A stretch of DNA of 64,000 nucleotides. It comes from Hemerocallis citrina (taxonomy: Eukaryota; Streptophyta; Magnoliopsida; Asparagales; Asphodelaceae). The number at the start of each line of letters is the position of its first letter. The first letter of the stretch is position 1. Under the pieces are notes generated by a model, which saw only the letters and a program-made list of their open reading frames with translations, did not search any database and was not told where the DNA came from. The stretch spans positions 246,773,818 through 246,837,817 of the forward strand of contig CM030364.1 of the NCBI GenBank assembly GCA_017893485.1, written 5' to 3'. Position numbers and translations under genes: made by a program. Shown in pieces: positions 23,401 through 33,757 of the stretch.

Positions 23401-25004
23401 TGCGCTCGGGGACTCAACAACTAAACTTACCGTTTCCAACAGCGAGCTTAATTATTTCGTGCTCGCCGTATGGAACAAGGGGCCTAGTTTTATTTTTTGG
23501 AGAAACTTGCCGTTCCCAACTGCGAGTGTAGTTCAAAATTATCAAACAAGACTCGTCGTTCCCAATAGTGAGGTTCTTTATACTAGACTTGCTGTTGGGA
23601 ACGACGAGGTTCACAAAGAGTGAAACTCTATGTTGGACTTAGTAAATTTTTCGAAAACAAACTTTATAGAATAGCTCGTTGTTGGGAACAACGAGTCTTG
23701 TTTAAAAATTTTGAACTAAACTTGCTGTTTCCAACAACGAGTCCAGTATAACCCCCATCGCCGTTGGAAACGGCGAGTATTGTCTGAAAATTTTGAACTA
23801 AACTCGCCGTTGGGGATGACTAGTTCTCAACAAAAAAAATTACACTCACCAGTTCCCAACGGCGAGCTTAGAGCACGAAATAACTGAGCTCGCCGTTGGG
23901 AACGGCGAGTGGTAGTTGTTGAGTTCCCGAGCGCAATTAATTTGACACCTGTCATCTTTTTGCAAATAGTTTCGAAAAACACCGTAGTTTTAAAAAAAAT
24001 TCCAGAAACTGAATGTTAGCCTTATTGACTCTTACAAGCCATTTTCAACTTGAATGCTTGATTGCAAGTTTGCAACACGTTGAATCTGAACCATATTCAC
24101 GAAAATGCCTTCTATTGAACAGTTCACTCTTTGTTTCTTTTCGGAAAAGGGAACATAACCTGCTTGCCTGAGGGCATAATCGTCAGTGATTTACCCTTGC
24201 CAAGTTACATCTTTGCGTGCTGAATAATTTTTACAATCTCCCCGCTCGCTTGCTCTCTCCGGCTCCACCTGCCGCACCCCATGCTTGTGCATGGGCACAC
24301 ACATGTTGGTAATATATTGTTTCTTTTCCCTCTGCAACGGCCCACTCATTTAGCAATTTTGGCCTTGTATGGTTGGCTCATATCTCCAGTTAGAACCTGC
24401 CATGGAGGGGTAATGATTGTTCATTAGTACCAATTAGACACAATCAAAGAATTAAGCCTATTGTACATTTAAAAAAAAAGATTGGTTTATTTGCATGTTA
24501 CTCATCTCTCGTAAAACTGTTTATCTTCACAGGCTTTTGATGAAGCTATCTCAGAGCTGGACTCTTTGGGTGAAGAATCTTACAAGGATAGCACTCTGAT
24601 CATGCAGCTTCTTCGAGACAATTTGACTCTGTGGACCTCTGACATCACGGTCGGTTTCTCTCTCTCCCACTCACACACGCACACAAACAGGCGCACACAC
24701 ATGCACATGTTTTTCCTTGACAACAGCCATCAAGTCACATTTGCCACCTCATTGCATGATAATCATCATCATTTTTCAAAGTTTGCTTTTCTAATGCTAG
24801 CCACTACAAGCATCTTTTTCTCCCTCGATAGATAATTGATCTTCATTGATGTAGAAGCGCACCTGCAGTACACATCACATACACATATCTACCCATCTAC
24901 ATTCCTGACTCCAATTATTTTATTAAAAGTGGTTTGTTGGTTTGCAGGAGGATGCTGCAGATGAGATTAAGGAGGCCCCAAAGGAGTCTGGTCAGGGGCA
25001 GTGA
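11301..25004 (+). CDS. 14-3-3 protein (non-epsilon-like), 257 aa, five coding exons
   Basis: 14-3-3 dimers bind phosphoserine/threonine motifs on many client proteins in cytosol and nucleus. Coding exons are 11301-11695, 11778-11856, 13028-13150, 24533-24649 and 24948-25004. All introns are GT..AG and phases are consistent, giving 257 residues, normal for the family. Visible signatures are [15 protein letters not shown] near the N terminus, [20 protein letters not shown] (box 1), [34 protein letters not shown] and the C-terminal box [21 protein letters not shown]. The ligand-groove Lys, Arg, Arg and Tyr of these blocks are present. The variable tail ends [11 protein letters not shown]. Exon 1 is GC-rich compared with its TE surroundings. 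Intron 3 is 11,382 bp, swollen by insertions. No lesion was seen; it is likely functional. The isoform cannot be fixed. Confidence 0.97.
11857..13027 (+). other. 14-3-3 intron 2
   Basis: This is a 1171-bp AT-rich intron between GT at 11857 and AG at 13026-13027. I see no element with clear ends or TSD and no coding potential. Confidence 0.85.
13966..14364 (+). mobile_element. Non-autonomous Helitron
   Basis: The element starts TCTATATAATAAAAC, ends CTAG, and sits between A (13965) and T (14365), the Helitron insertion rule. A perfect hairpin (ACGTGCC-GTA-GGCACGT, 14330-14346) stands 14 bases before the CTAG end. At 399 bp it is too short for a Rep/helicase gene. Confidence 0.75.
14760..15110. 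repeat. Imperfect tandem repeat, unit about 100 bp
   Basis: The block GATAAAATGAGAGGGTAATA followed by CTAGTTGTACT...TATCTAG and CACAAGAAACACAT...CAATCAACCATA recurs three to four times (starts near 14775, 14875, 14968 and 15005). Unit length varies and the third copy is truncated. It is intronic and non-coding. Confidence 0.65.
16089..17002. mobile_element. Non-autonomous hAT element
   Basis: This is a 914-bp element with terminal repeats TAGGGGTGGACA at the left and its complement at the right. It is flanked by 8-bp TSDs CAAGTAAC at 16081-16088 and 17003-17010. Subterminal regions are rich in CCGAACCGACC/CCAATCC motifs, in opposite orientation at the two ends. There is no transposase; the interior is AT-rich. 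Confidence 0.85.
17450..17764. mobile_element. Stowaway-like (Tc1/mariner) MITE
   Basis: This is a 315-bp element with 26-bp terminal inverted repeats CTCCCTTCGTTTC.../CTCCCTCCGTTTC..., followed by AAAATATAAGTCA, with one mismatch between the arms. The left flank is TA (17448-17449) but the right flank is AA, so the expected TA duplication is imperfect. Confidence 0.75.
18096..20396. repeat. Long-range inverted repeat pair (about 38 bp arms)
   Basis: CATGTGTTTGTTGTGTGGAC and the following AACAACCAATTTTCAT at about 18098-18133 recur as the reverse complement at 20358-20393. They bracket 2.2 kb that includes a C-rich run (18943-18964) and short inverted blocks around 19135-19300. This could be an old TIR element, but no TSD was found and no transposase is visible inside. 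Confidence 0.4.
20422..20551. repeat. Tandem duplication, 65 bp x 2
   Basis: Positions 20422-20486 and 20487-20551 read the same, starting AGCACAGATATGGGTACTGG and ending GGCTATGTGATTT. No difference was noticed, so the duplication is recent. Confidence 0.88.
21064..22384. mobile_element. Non-autonomous hAT element
   Basis: This is a 1321-bp element with ends TAGGGGTGGTATACC and, on the other strand, TAGGGGTGTCAAAAAATACC. It is flanked by 8-bp TSDs CTTAAACC at 21056-21063 and 22385-22392. Subterminal regions carry many GGTACGGTA/TACCGTACC motifs in mirrored orientation. No transposase frame was found. Confidence 0.87.
23328..24002. mobile_element. Mutator-type foldback MITE with CTCGCCG hairpins, 9-bp TSD
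   Basis: This is a 675-bp foldback. The outer arms are AT-rich (right arm GAATTTTTTTTAAAACTA, then GAAACTATTTGCAAAAA), followed by AATTAATTGCGCTCGGG in both arms. Flanks are identical 9-bp copies CAGAAACTG at 23319-23327 and 24003-24011, the Mutator signature. The inside is a chain of hairpins with stem CTCGCCGTT/AACGGCGAG around GGG or GGA (for example 23889-23909 and about 23757-23777) and degenerate copies. The terminal motif is shared with element A and with 27443-27940. It has no coding capacity and lies in 14-3-3 intron 3. Confidence 0.9.
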
Positions 25005-25610
25005 TTTGGTTACTAATCCTAAAAGTTGGCCCGTTTCAAGCATATGGATATATGCTGATTTGATTGCGCTCTAGGTTTTATTCTAATTAGAGATGGGAGT
25101 CGAATTTGTCATGTTTCAGGATTGATTGCTCTGAACTGCTTTGGGCATGTAGTTGTATCACCATAGTTTCAACCGAAAGTTGTGAGTTGTTGAATTATTG
25201 TTGAAGAATGTTATAACCATTGTTCTGCACTATGATATGGATTCAGTTTCTTTGCCTAGTCCCTTTGCCAATACATATCATATTTCTAGATCCTAATCAA
25301 TTCGGTCTATTCTTTGTCTGCATTGCGTCCTTTATGACGACTGACTTTACTGTCGTCATACGCTTGGGCTGAGGAGATTAAAATAATCGAAGCTTGTGTT
25401 TCTTTTTCATAGGTTTATAATTTTATATAGAGATAAACATTCAACACCCATATTTCGTTGATGGAGAGGTCTCTGTCTTACCTCATGATGTTTCTAAACA
25501 TATTCTTTGAGATGTGTTTATTGTTCTACATTTAAAGGTCATTACCTTGTGTTCAGAAAGTATCTCAGCCTCAAAATGATTGCACTCAACTAAATTATCT
25601 GAAGGGCTAA
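25005..25610 (+). other. 14-3-3 3' UTR and downstream spacer
   Basis: The first 200-250 bp after the stop are probably 3' UTR (T-rich, no repeat). The rest is unique-looking AT-rich sequence. No gene or element ends were seen. Confidence 0.5.
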
Positions 25611-25627
25611 TAGCAGAGAGCCCTATT

Positions 25628-27440
25628 TATTTTATTTTATTTTATTTTTTTTGAGGGAAAAGATGGAATAAGGCCACCCTGTTTCATTTATAAGAAATTA
25701 ACAAAATAATCCCAACATACTGGGGCAAGTTACAATCTACAGACAGAAAAAAAACATGAAGCGACATGACCAGTACATATAATCAGCTCTCACTCTAAAC
25801 TACGAGAACCAACTAATTGTATGTCCGTCAAGCAAGCTTCGAGCACCCACCTCCACGGCACGCGCCCACCTACCTGAAGCGAATCATGTGGGATTTGAAA
25901 ATTTGCCGCTCCCATCCTTCTACCTCACCAACACAACTTCACACATTGCCCAATCGGAGTCGCACCCAAAAGGAGAGCCGTAGAGAGGGTACTCACATCT
26001 GTCACGCTATAGCTCTCATCAGCAATTTCTCACCAAACAAAACACTCGGTAACCCTAACCACTAACACCGACAAGGAGAGAGCCGTAAAGAGGATACCTT
26101 CGCCTCTCACACGCATCTACTCTCTTTAGTGATTTCTCACAAACACTAACAGACACCAACACAGAATCAAGAGAAGCAAATCATTACTCTCTCACTCTCT
26201 TACTCTCTCTCTCACGCAAAATCCGAAACAACCACAACTAACTGAAGCATCACCTTTCCCTCTCGTCCCTACGGGCGGTGGACGTTGTAGATTGCAGGTT
26301 TATTGATGAGGGCGTAGTGGCGGCGCTGTTGCGAATCCTGTGGCCTTTGATTAACGGGTGTCGAATTCAGGGTGCGACTACCCCACTACCGAACAAAAAC
26401 ACATACATCTCCACCTCAACAATTTCTACAGGACACCTCATGGGGGGACCCCGTCTGCAGGCCCAAGCCCCACATAGTGCTGTAAAGGTGCGCACCTATA
26501 GGGGGACCCCATCTTCGGGCCCTAGCCTCGTAACCGTGCAATACCGATCCCAAGCACCTCCTCCACTCCCCCCACACAAACAATAACCAGATCAAACCGC
26601 TACCATCTCTAACTCCGGTATTACCATCACACGTACTCTTTCTTCTTCGCATACACAACCAGCAACTCAACATCCAAATCGCAGCTGCAGATCAGCACGG
26701 TTGGCGTTGAGTGCGCAAACATGGTGGCGGTAGCAATGGCGCCGCAACCAGCGCCGAAGAAGGGGACAACAATAAGACACAGTGGGGATGAGCAAACTCC
26801 TCAATCTTCCGACACAGAGGCAGGTCCCCATCACACCAGCAGCGATGGCTACTCCAAAAGCACAGATCTCGCCGCCAGTGTTCGAGATTTCAGATCTGGA
26901 AGGGGGAAGGGGACGCCGGTGGTACAAGGGGGAAAGGGACAGAGGTGAGTGGGCTGTCTGGGGGGCGCGATGGTGGCCGTCGTCGATCTGGGACGACGCG
27001 CGGCTTCGACGAACAGCCGCCGTCCAACTCGCAGCTCTGGGATGACGCACAGCTTCGAGATCTCAGATCTGGAAGGGAGAACCGGGACGGTGCGCGGCTA
27101 CGACCAACCACCGCCGTCCAACTTGCGCGGCTTCGACGAACCGCCACGCAACAAAAATCGCGACTGGAGACTGGAGTGGTTCACCTCGTGGAGCGTGCTC
27201 GCCGCTTGGATGGAGGAGGAGTAAGGAGGGACGATGGGGGGGGGGGAGGAGCGTTGAGGGTAGCCGCCGCCGCCCTAGGGCTTGTAGATTTAGGGTTTTT
27301 GTAGATCGGGTTGGTTTTGAAAGGCAAGGAGGAGACTTGGAGAAGAAGAAGTTTACCTAACAACTCTAGATTTCTGACCCCTATTGCTGTTACTTTTCAC
27401 ATCAGTAGCCAACATTTTCAAAACTGTGATGGATAATTAG
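25628..27440 (-). mobile_element. LINE-like retroposon with 17-bp TSD (minus strand)
   Basis: A 17-bp repeat TAGCAGAGAGCCCTATT at 25611-25627 and 27945-27961 brackets this segment. The left edge begins with an interrupted T-run (TATTTTATTTTATTTTATTTT...), i.e. a poly(A) tail on the minus strand. The next 150 bp resemble the 3' end of the LINE at 30822-46673 (similar TTTATTAATAAGAAGTTAACAAAA block). The right part (26240-27360) is GC-rich, with repeats around GATCTCAGATCTGGAAGGG at about 26885 and 27058 and several spurious open frames. No reverse transcriptase is present, so this is an internally deleted or non-autonomous copy, or another kind of retroposed transcript. The foldback MITE at 27443 hit its 5' border. 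Confidence 0.55.
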
Positions 27441-27442
27441 CA

Positions 27443-27940
27443 AAATTTTTTGCAGTACTAGGCTACTTTTTGAAACTTTTTGCGATTTTAGGCCACATCC
27501 CAAATTATTAGCAATTTTGGCTAGCAAGTGCCACGCCAGCAGTGACCGCTATTGGGAATAGCGGCCTCTTCATAGCGACCACCACATTGGACTCCCACAC
27601 TTGGCAGATTTGTATAATTGCAAACCACTTGGAGTAACTGGGGTCGCTATTGGGTGGGCCTAAAAGCGATTCGGTCAACCTGTGGTCGCTATTGGGAATA
27701 GCGACCTTAGTTATACAAGGTCGCTTTTGACAATAGCGACCTCAGTTACTCCAAGTAGTTTGCAATTATACAAATCTGCCAAGTATGGAAATCCGATGTA
27801 TTGGTCGCTATGAAGAGGCCGCTATTTTCAATAGCGGCCGCTGCTGACGTGACACTTGCTAGTCAAAAGTGCTAATAGTTTGTCAACTGGCCTAAAATCG
27901 CAAAAAGTTTCAAAAAGTAGCCTAGTAATGCAAAAAATTC
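27443..27940. mobile_element. Mutator-type foldback MITE with GGTCGCTATT hairpins, 9-bp TSD
   Basis: This is a 498-bp foldback with 9-bp TSDs TAATTAGCA at 27434-27442 and 27941-27949. The arms begin (A/G)AATTTTTTGCA.TACTAGG, then CTACTTTTTGAAACTTTTTG, then GATTTTAGGCCA. The same order and sequence opens element C at 46748. Internal hairpins have stem GGTCGCTATT/AATAGCGACC around GGG (27684-27706) and a CCGCTATT variant (about 27546-27566 and 27820-27840). A longer inner pair (TTGCAATTATACAAATCTGCC and its complement) brings the halves together. No gene is present. Confidence 0.92.
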
Positions 27941-27961
27941 TAATTAGCAGAGAGCCCTATT

Positions 27962-28662
27962 ACACAAGGGATGGTTGCGAGTTGTGACAGTCTGCCTGCC
28001 TGTACCAGAAGATTTTGCAGATGCTACTTGGGATTTTATTTGGAAGTGACAGTGCGAGGGTGGGGGAGAGCGGAGTGGTAATTGCAATCTTGTTTCTAAC
28101 ATACAACTTATTGTTTCAGTGCGCAAGTTATTGTAAGTTACCAAACGAACTTGCCAAACGACCACTAAGATAAATATACATGACTTGGCGAATAAAAAAC
28201 AAACCGCATGGATACAATAAACCGATAAACAGACCTCCTTGAAGTATAACTTATCAGAGAACCGATGGGCGATGGCTACAAGAAATTTGAATTCTAAAGA
28301 TAATCGACCATTAATGTAAAATGCTTACACGATGGATAAGTGAACTAGCAGAAAACACTAGTTTTTGCGTTGGTACAGCAGTTGCTTACTTCTATGTCAA
28401 AAGAAATGTTTGCATGTCTATAATTACAAAAAAAAATAAAAATAAATAAATAAATAAACTACCACAAGAATCTTCTTTTTAAGTTTGTTGATGTTTCTAA
28501 ATGCTTCCAACATTCACTGATGGACACAATTTTGCTGGGATATAAACTGCACATAATTCCTTAACTAGAACAAGCATGTAAAACATTTGAAACAGATTTC
28601 TTGATTCGACGAAATGCTTGCTTCAGAGCTAGTGACTAGTTTTTATCTCATAAAAAATTGAT
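27962..28662. other. Intergenic spacer and ACD11-like 3' UTR side
   Basis: AT-rich sequence with an AAATA/AATAAATA run near 28430-28460. No gene or bounded element is seen. The part next to 28663 is probably the 3' UTR of the minus-strand gene. Confidence 0.5.
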
Positions 28663-29866
28663 CTACCAGTCAAGGGCGATGCCTCTCGAAGTGTAAAGAT
28701 TGTCAATGAACATTAGAACAGGACATGATGCCGCAATGTATCTTCTCATCTCTTTTTCTACTGATACATCTGCAACAAAAATGAGAGTTTATGAGATCTG
28801 TTAAACTATAAGTCCACAAAGTTAGTTAGAAATAGAACAAATTGGTAAGCATCGGGTACAAACCTACCGTTTTCATTTAGCCTCACTATAAGTTGTTCCC
28901 TGGTTGGAAGAGCGTACATTCCTGCACCGACTGCTTTTCTAACAGTCCATGTGTGATATGGTGCACATACTTGTGCGTAAGCAGTTGACGCAGAATCTCT
29001 CAACGAGCTATCACTGTAAATGTCTTGACACTTTCAGATTATAAATACTGATTACATGTATACCAGAACAATTTGGATTCAAGAAGCAACTAAAGAAAAT
29101 GATATCAGAAAACTACAGATTTCATTTAGAATTTGTATTTTAGAAAACAGAAATTTGTGATAAATGCTGCCGTCGATGAAGGGAAGGGAAGGGAAGGGAA
29201 GACACGTACCTAGATGATAGAAATTGTTCGAATAAAACTTTGATTAGATCAAGCCCTTGCCGAACTCTCCGCAAATGACGAGAAAGGCTTCCTGCCTTCT
29301 TAACCGTATCATTTGCAACATCTTGGTCTATTATACTACCTAAAGTATCAAATCTGTTTGATGCTTCCAATAGGTCATTTACCTGACAAAAAAAAATCCA
29401 TTGCAATATTAAAGAGTTGAATTTGGACAATATAGCACATATAAATGAGTGAAGACTAAAGAAGAATATTCAAGTTTGTTTTATAATGAAACTTGTGTTT
29501 TTCTTTAGCCCAAGGCTCCTGACTAGTGCTAACTAAGAGGCTTTACCGCTGTGCTACAACAACACTTACTAGGTAATAAATTGCAAAGCCAAAAAGAAAA
29601 TTAAACGAGAACGAATGTAAAATGTTATATGTATAGACCTTGGAGACGTACTCGTACTCAGCAAACTTGAAGGCGATCCCTAGGGAATTAAACAGAACGG
29701 AGACGAGGGCGCAGGCATCACAGAAGGTAGAGAGACGAAGCTCCTCCTTGTCACGAACAAGGCCAGCCAACTCCTCTAATGCATCGGCCACTGCACAGAG
29801 GGGAGTTGACAACGATTCGTTCTCCTTAAACGACGAGTCGGATGACGAAGAATCTTCCTCCGCCAT
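28663..29866 (-). CDS. Glycolipid transfer protein family, ACD11-like, 217 aa
   Basis: Coding exons on the minus strand are 29866-29639, 29382-29210, 29013-28868 and 28769-28663. Splice sites are GT..AG and phases fit, giving 217 residues ending ...RGIALDW. The GLTP fold covers residues 20-217: TPLCAVADALEELAGL, FCDACALVSVLFNSLGIAFK, VNDLLEASNRF, AGSLSRHLRRVRQGLDLIKV, AQVCAPYHTW and AGMYALPTREQL. In Arabidopsis ACD11, which carries ceramide-1-phosphate between membranes and restrains cell death, head-group contacts are an Asp, two Arg four apart and a His. The likely counterparts here are D79, R111/R115 and H154. The N-terminal 18 residues are Ser/Asp/Glu-rich and probably disordered. The protein is soluble, with no signal peptide. 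No lesion was seen, and it is convergent with the 14-3-3 gene. ACD11 orthology is likely but not proven. Confidence 0.94.
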
Positions 29867-30247
29867 CAATGTTATTTATGTTCTTGTTGTGTTACTCTTT
29901 TAACTGCACAAGTTGGAGAATCATTAACTTTTCTTTGATTGCTTGTTTATTTGTTTTTATGATTGTGGTTGTTTTTTTGGGTGGAGGGGAGATGAAGTGG
30001 AAGGGAGACCGTGAGTTTTGTGCGCCTTTGTAGCGGGAGAGAGATTGATCTTGCAAGTTTTGGATCAAGAGAAATTTGGTTTATATAATGATAACATGAG
30101 TAACAATGTGAATGTGCATATGATATTATTTCTCCTTTTAATGTGAATTAAATGTGTGATCTTCACAAGTATATTTATATTTTTCTTTAATCATAATGAT
30201 TTTGATTAACTCTTTAGTAATAATGATAAGGAATAATGTCTAATTTG
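29867..30247 (-). promoter_or_regulatory. Upstream region of the ACD11-like gene
   Basis: This is about 380 bp between the ATG and a MITE at 30248. On the minus strand a TATA-like TTATATAA lies at 30081-30088, about 215 bp before the ATG. If it is used, the 5' UTR would be about 180 bp. No other site is claimed. Confidence 0.4.
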
Positions 30248-30644
30248 GGTAAATTTCATTGAACCCCCTTAGTTTTCATGCTTTGGCAAGTTAACTTTTC
30301 TATTTTTAAAGGACATGTTCTAGCTTCTTGAGTAATACTTTGTTGGAAAAAAACATATTTCTGTCACTTTTATTGTGAAATTCTATTATTTCTAGGGTGA
30401 AATTTGTTATTTTGTAGTTTAAATTAACTGAAAGGGGATTAGTGTCAGGCTCAGTCGAAATAGACTTTTTTTCTTCTTCTAACAGACAAAAAAAAGTTAT
30501 TTCAACCAAAAAGTAACACTGTTTAATTAGAAAATTGAATGAAAAAAGGGCAGTTGCAAGAAACCAATCCACATGGGGTGGAACAGTTGCTTCTGAAAGT
30601 TGGGGTGCAAAGTATGAAAATTCAGGGGGTTCAGTGAAATTACC
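30248..30644. mobile_element. MITE-like inverted-repeat element in the ACD11-like promoter region
   Basis: Ends GGTAAATTTCATTGAACCCC and, on the other strand, GGTAATTTCACTGAACCCCC form TIRs of about 35 bp. The TIRs continue as TTAGTTTTCATGCTTTGG/TGAATTTTCATACTTTGC. The element is 397 bp long with no coding capacity. No clear TSD was found, so the superfamily is undecided. Confidence 0.68.
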
Positions 30645-33600
30645 ATATCTATTTTTAAATTAACCCCTTAATTAAAATTTAGTAAAAAATTGTCTATATT
30701 TTTCTAATTGTTTACATACATATGCACATATTCGGTTGGGAATATAAAGTTTATTGTTGATTCATGCTATAACCAAACACATATTTATAAACTTGTTTCA
30801 TCACTCCACAAAGTAAAACTTTTTTTTCTTTTTATGGAAGATATGAAGTATAGACACCATGTTTTATTAATATGAAGTTAACAAAACAAACACAAAGTAG
30901 TGGGCAATGTACAAAGTGAAGGAAAGCTACAAAACATGAAATAAAACCTAACTCCTCCAACTAAAATGAAAGGGTCGGACCAATAAAAAACATAAACAAC
31001 ATAATGAGTACAGACATAACACAAGAGACCCCTCCAACAAAGCCCTGGAGGGTGAAACCCTGTTCAATGACGCTATCCTCAGTTAAGAATTGGTCCAATC
31101 TCTATCTCCTCATCGGCGCACTCCTTGATCTGAACGGTTCTGGCGATACTCCCTCTCGTTCCTGTCGCTGCTGCTGTAGCCTAAAAGGAGATAAGTGTAA
31201 CCCCTGTTTTCATTAATACGTATTTTTAAAAGTATTTTTCCGTATTTAAATCCTCAGTATCTTATGATTATTTTTCCTTAATTGATTTTATTATTTTAAC
31301 TATTTTTATGAACCCAAATAGTTTGACTATTTATTAAAAGCCCAAGTTTGTATTTTGATTTTACTATTTAATTAATATGAGCCCAGGTTGTATTTTGATT
31401 TTATTATTGGTTAATATAAAACCCAATTGTTTATTCTAAAGCCCAAATTTGTACTTGATTTTGTTAAATTAAATCTGAGCCCAATTGTTTAGCCCAATAC
31501 CCTAGTTATTATTTTATTTTGTTATAAGCCCATTTATTGAAGCCCAATTTCATATTTAATTTTTATTAAATTAAATCTGAGCCCAGAAATTTAGCCCAAC
31601 AAGCCAAATATTTTATTTAAACATTTTGAAACCATTTTAAAGCCCAAGCCCAAATCCATTAACCCAGAACCCATTTAATTATACAGATTAACCCTACATC
31701 TACCTGTATACAATTTCTTCCTACTTTCCCCACTCTTGATTCCCGTACTCTAACTTCTCCCCCCCACCTTACCTGCACATTTCCCCACTCCTCGTAACTC
31801 CCCCACTCTCTCCCCCACGTTCTTCTACTCTATTTCTCCCTTGTTTAAAACAGAGTACTTTCACCCATTATTTTATTCTCTTATATTAAAACCCCTCTCC
31901 CCGTTTATACTCTCTCACAATCTCTCCTTCTCTGACTCTCAACTAAAACAGAGCACACCCAAACTCATTCTTCCTCCCCTCCTTCCTCCATCTCCCGCTC
32001 TCACTCCATCCCCAACTTCCGCGAAGCCCGTCATTGCCATCGCCTTCTCCGCTCGCCGCCCTCCATCGCCAGCACCGCTCAGCCCCACACCGCGCCACCT
32101 CCATCAGTCACCGTAGAGCCACTACCGTCTCCTTCCCCGTTCGAGCTCGCCTCCGCCGAGAACTCTCGTCACCCCCGCCATTGCACCTTCAACGTCTGTC
32201 GCCGTTCCCCATCGTCGAACCCATCACCGCTGCTCCACTTCGCCGCTCGACTCCGCTGCACACTCTCGACGACTCGACCGCCTGTGCCGTCCCTCTCGAC
32301 CACTCCCAGTCGTCTTCAACCTCGACTCCTCGCCGTGCCGTGCCGCTCTCCTCCGTGCCGCATCGTCTTCAACATCCCTCGCTCAACCAGCGCCGCCCCA
32401 TCTCATCGACACCATTGTCGAGGCTCCGTCTTCCACGTCGAGCCGCTCCACCAGCTCCGTCCACGTCGCCATTCCCCTCCAGTTGAAGCTTCCCTCAGTC
32501 GAACTCCTCGCCCTCGTCGACTCGTCGCCGTCTCCGCCATTGCCGAAGCACCTCGACCAACCACCCCGAAGCTTCGCCTCGCATCTTCCCATTCCTCTTC
32601 CTCCCGCCGTCGCTCACTTCTCCCTGAGCACGTCACCGTCGCAACCCCGCACCTCCTGCTTGTCTCCTTCGCGCGCTCTCTCCTGCCGTTCTCTCTCTCT
32701 TTCCCTCTCTCTGTCTGTGTTGAAGTGAAGAAGAAGAAGGAGGAGGAGTTTTGGAATTGTTGCTGGATAATTGCTGTTTTGATGTTGTGGAAATTTGTTT
32801 TGTTGTATTGGTGATTTATTGTATTGGAGTTTGGGGATTATTATTGGAGTTGGTGTTTGTGAAGAGAAGTTGGGGTTATTAGTTTACTGTCTGGTGTTGT
32901 GAAGTAGAAGATTGGATTGGAGTTATTAGTTGTTGTTGGGAGGTTATTATTTGGAGTGTTGCTGCCTTGTAGTTGTTGAAAGGAGTTGACTATTATTTTG
33001 GGAGTTTGCTTTGTGGAGTTGCAGTTGCTGACTTGGCGTGGCTGCCACAAACATCTTGCACGTGTTCTACTGCCCGGGATACTGATCCCGTTATTCAGTC
33101 TTTAATTTTATTGTCAACAACTAACAGGCAAGTATTCTCTTGTACAATCTGTTTGTTCTAGTACAAGCTCTTTTGTAAAATACCGCAAGTATATTATTTG
33201 ACTCTATCGTATTATACATAATCCGTATCTCGTATTCGTACAAGCTCACGAATACTTTGTTTCCATATCCGTTGCATGAACACGATACACATATATACTA
33301 TTATACATGATATTGTGCATGAATTGCTTGTTATTAGGTTGCATGTTGTTATAATATATTTTATTCTTGATTAAGTGTTATGCATGTCATTAGTTGCATC
33401 ACATGTTTTATAAGCCCTGAAATATGTTTCCTGCCTCGTATAAGTCTTGATACTTGATCTTGTCATGTTACCCTTACCATGTTATCCATCCTTGTTGTTG
33501 CATGTAGTTATTGTTCATGTTTAATTGTAATTAAAAAGATAACAAGCCAGGGTATAAAGGGAAAAGATTTAGTAGTGGGCAATATAGAAGAGCGTACTCG

Positions 33601-33757
33601 GACGGGGGCTCGTGGTTCCTCGCTGCAAATTTGTAAGTTACAAGTTACAAGTTTGCTAAATTACAGGTTTACTTGACATATTTCACGCTACAAGTTACAC
33701 TACATGTTTCACATTGCACGTATCTCGAATCAGATACAATTTTCCCGAGTATGTGAC

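Larger units (their letters stand above)
13151..24532 (+). other. Giant 14-3-3 intron 3 (11.4 kb) filled with transposons
   Basis: The intron runs from GTTAGC at 13151 to the acceptor CTTCACAG ending at 24532. It separates ...CNLAKQ from AFDEAISEL. It holds a Helitron, a tandem repeat, two non-autonomous hATs, a Stowaway MITE, a long inverted-repeat pair, a 65-bp duplication and a Mutator-type foldback, listed separately. Parts not assigned (13151-13965, 15110-16080, 17011-17449, 22393-23318, 24012-24532) are AT-rich with no gene or repeat that I can support. Confidence 0.9.

Noticed and set aside
26721..27304. Several open frames on both strands around 26.7-27.3 kb
   Set aside because: GC-rich repeated sequence inside a retroposon; frames overlap on both strands and no family is recognised.
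32034..32814. Long overlapping open frames rich in Ser, Pro and Arg
   Set aside because: They lie in the CT-rich part of a solo LTR, overlap in several frames and show no domain; a composition effect.
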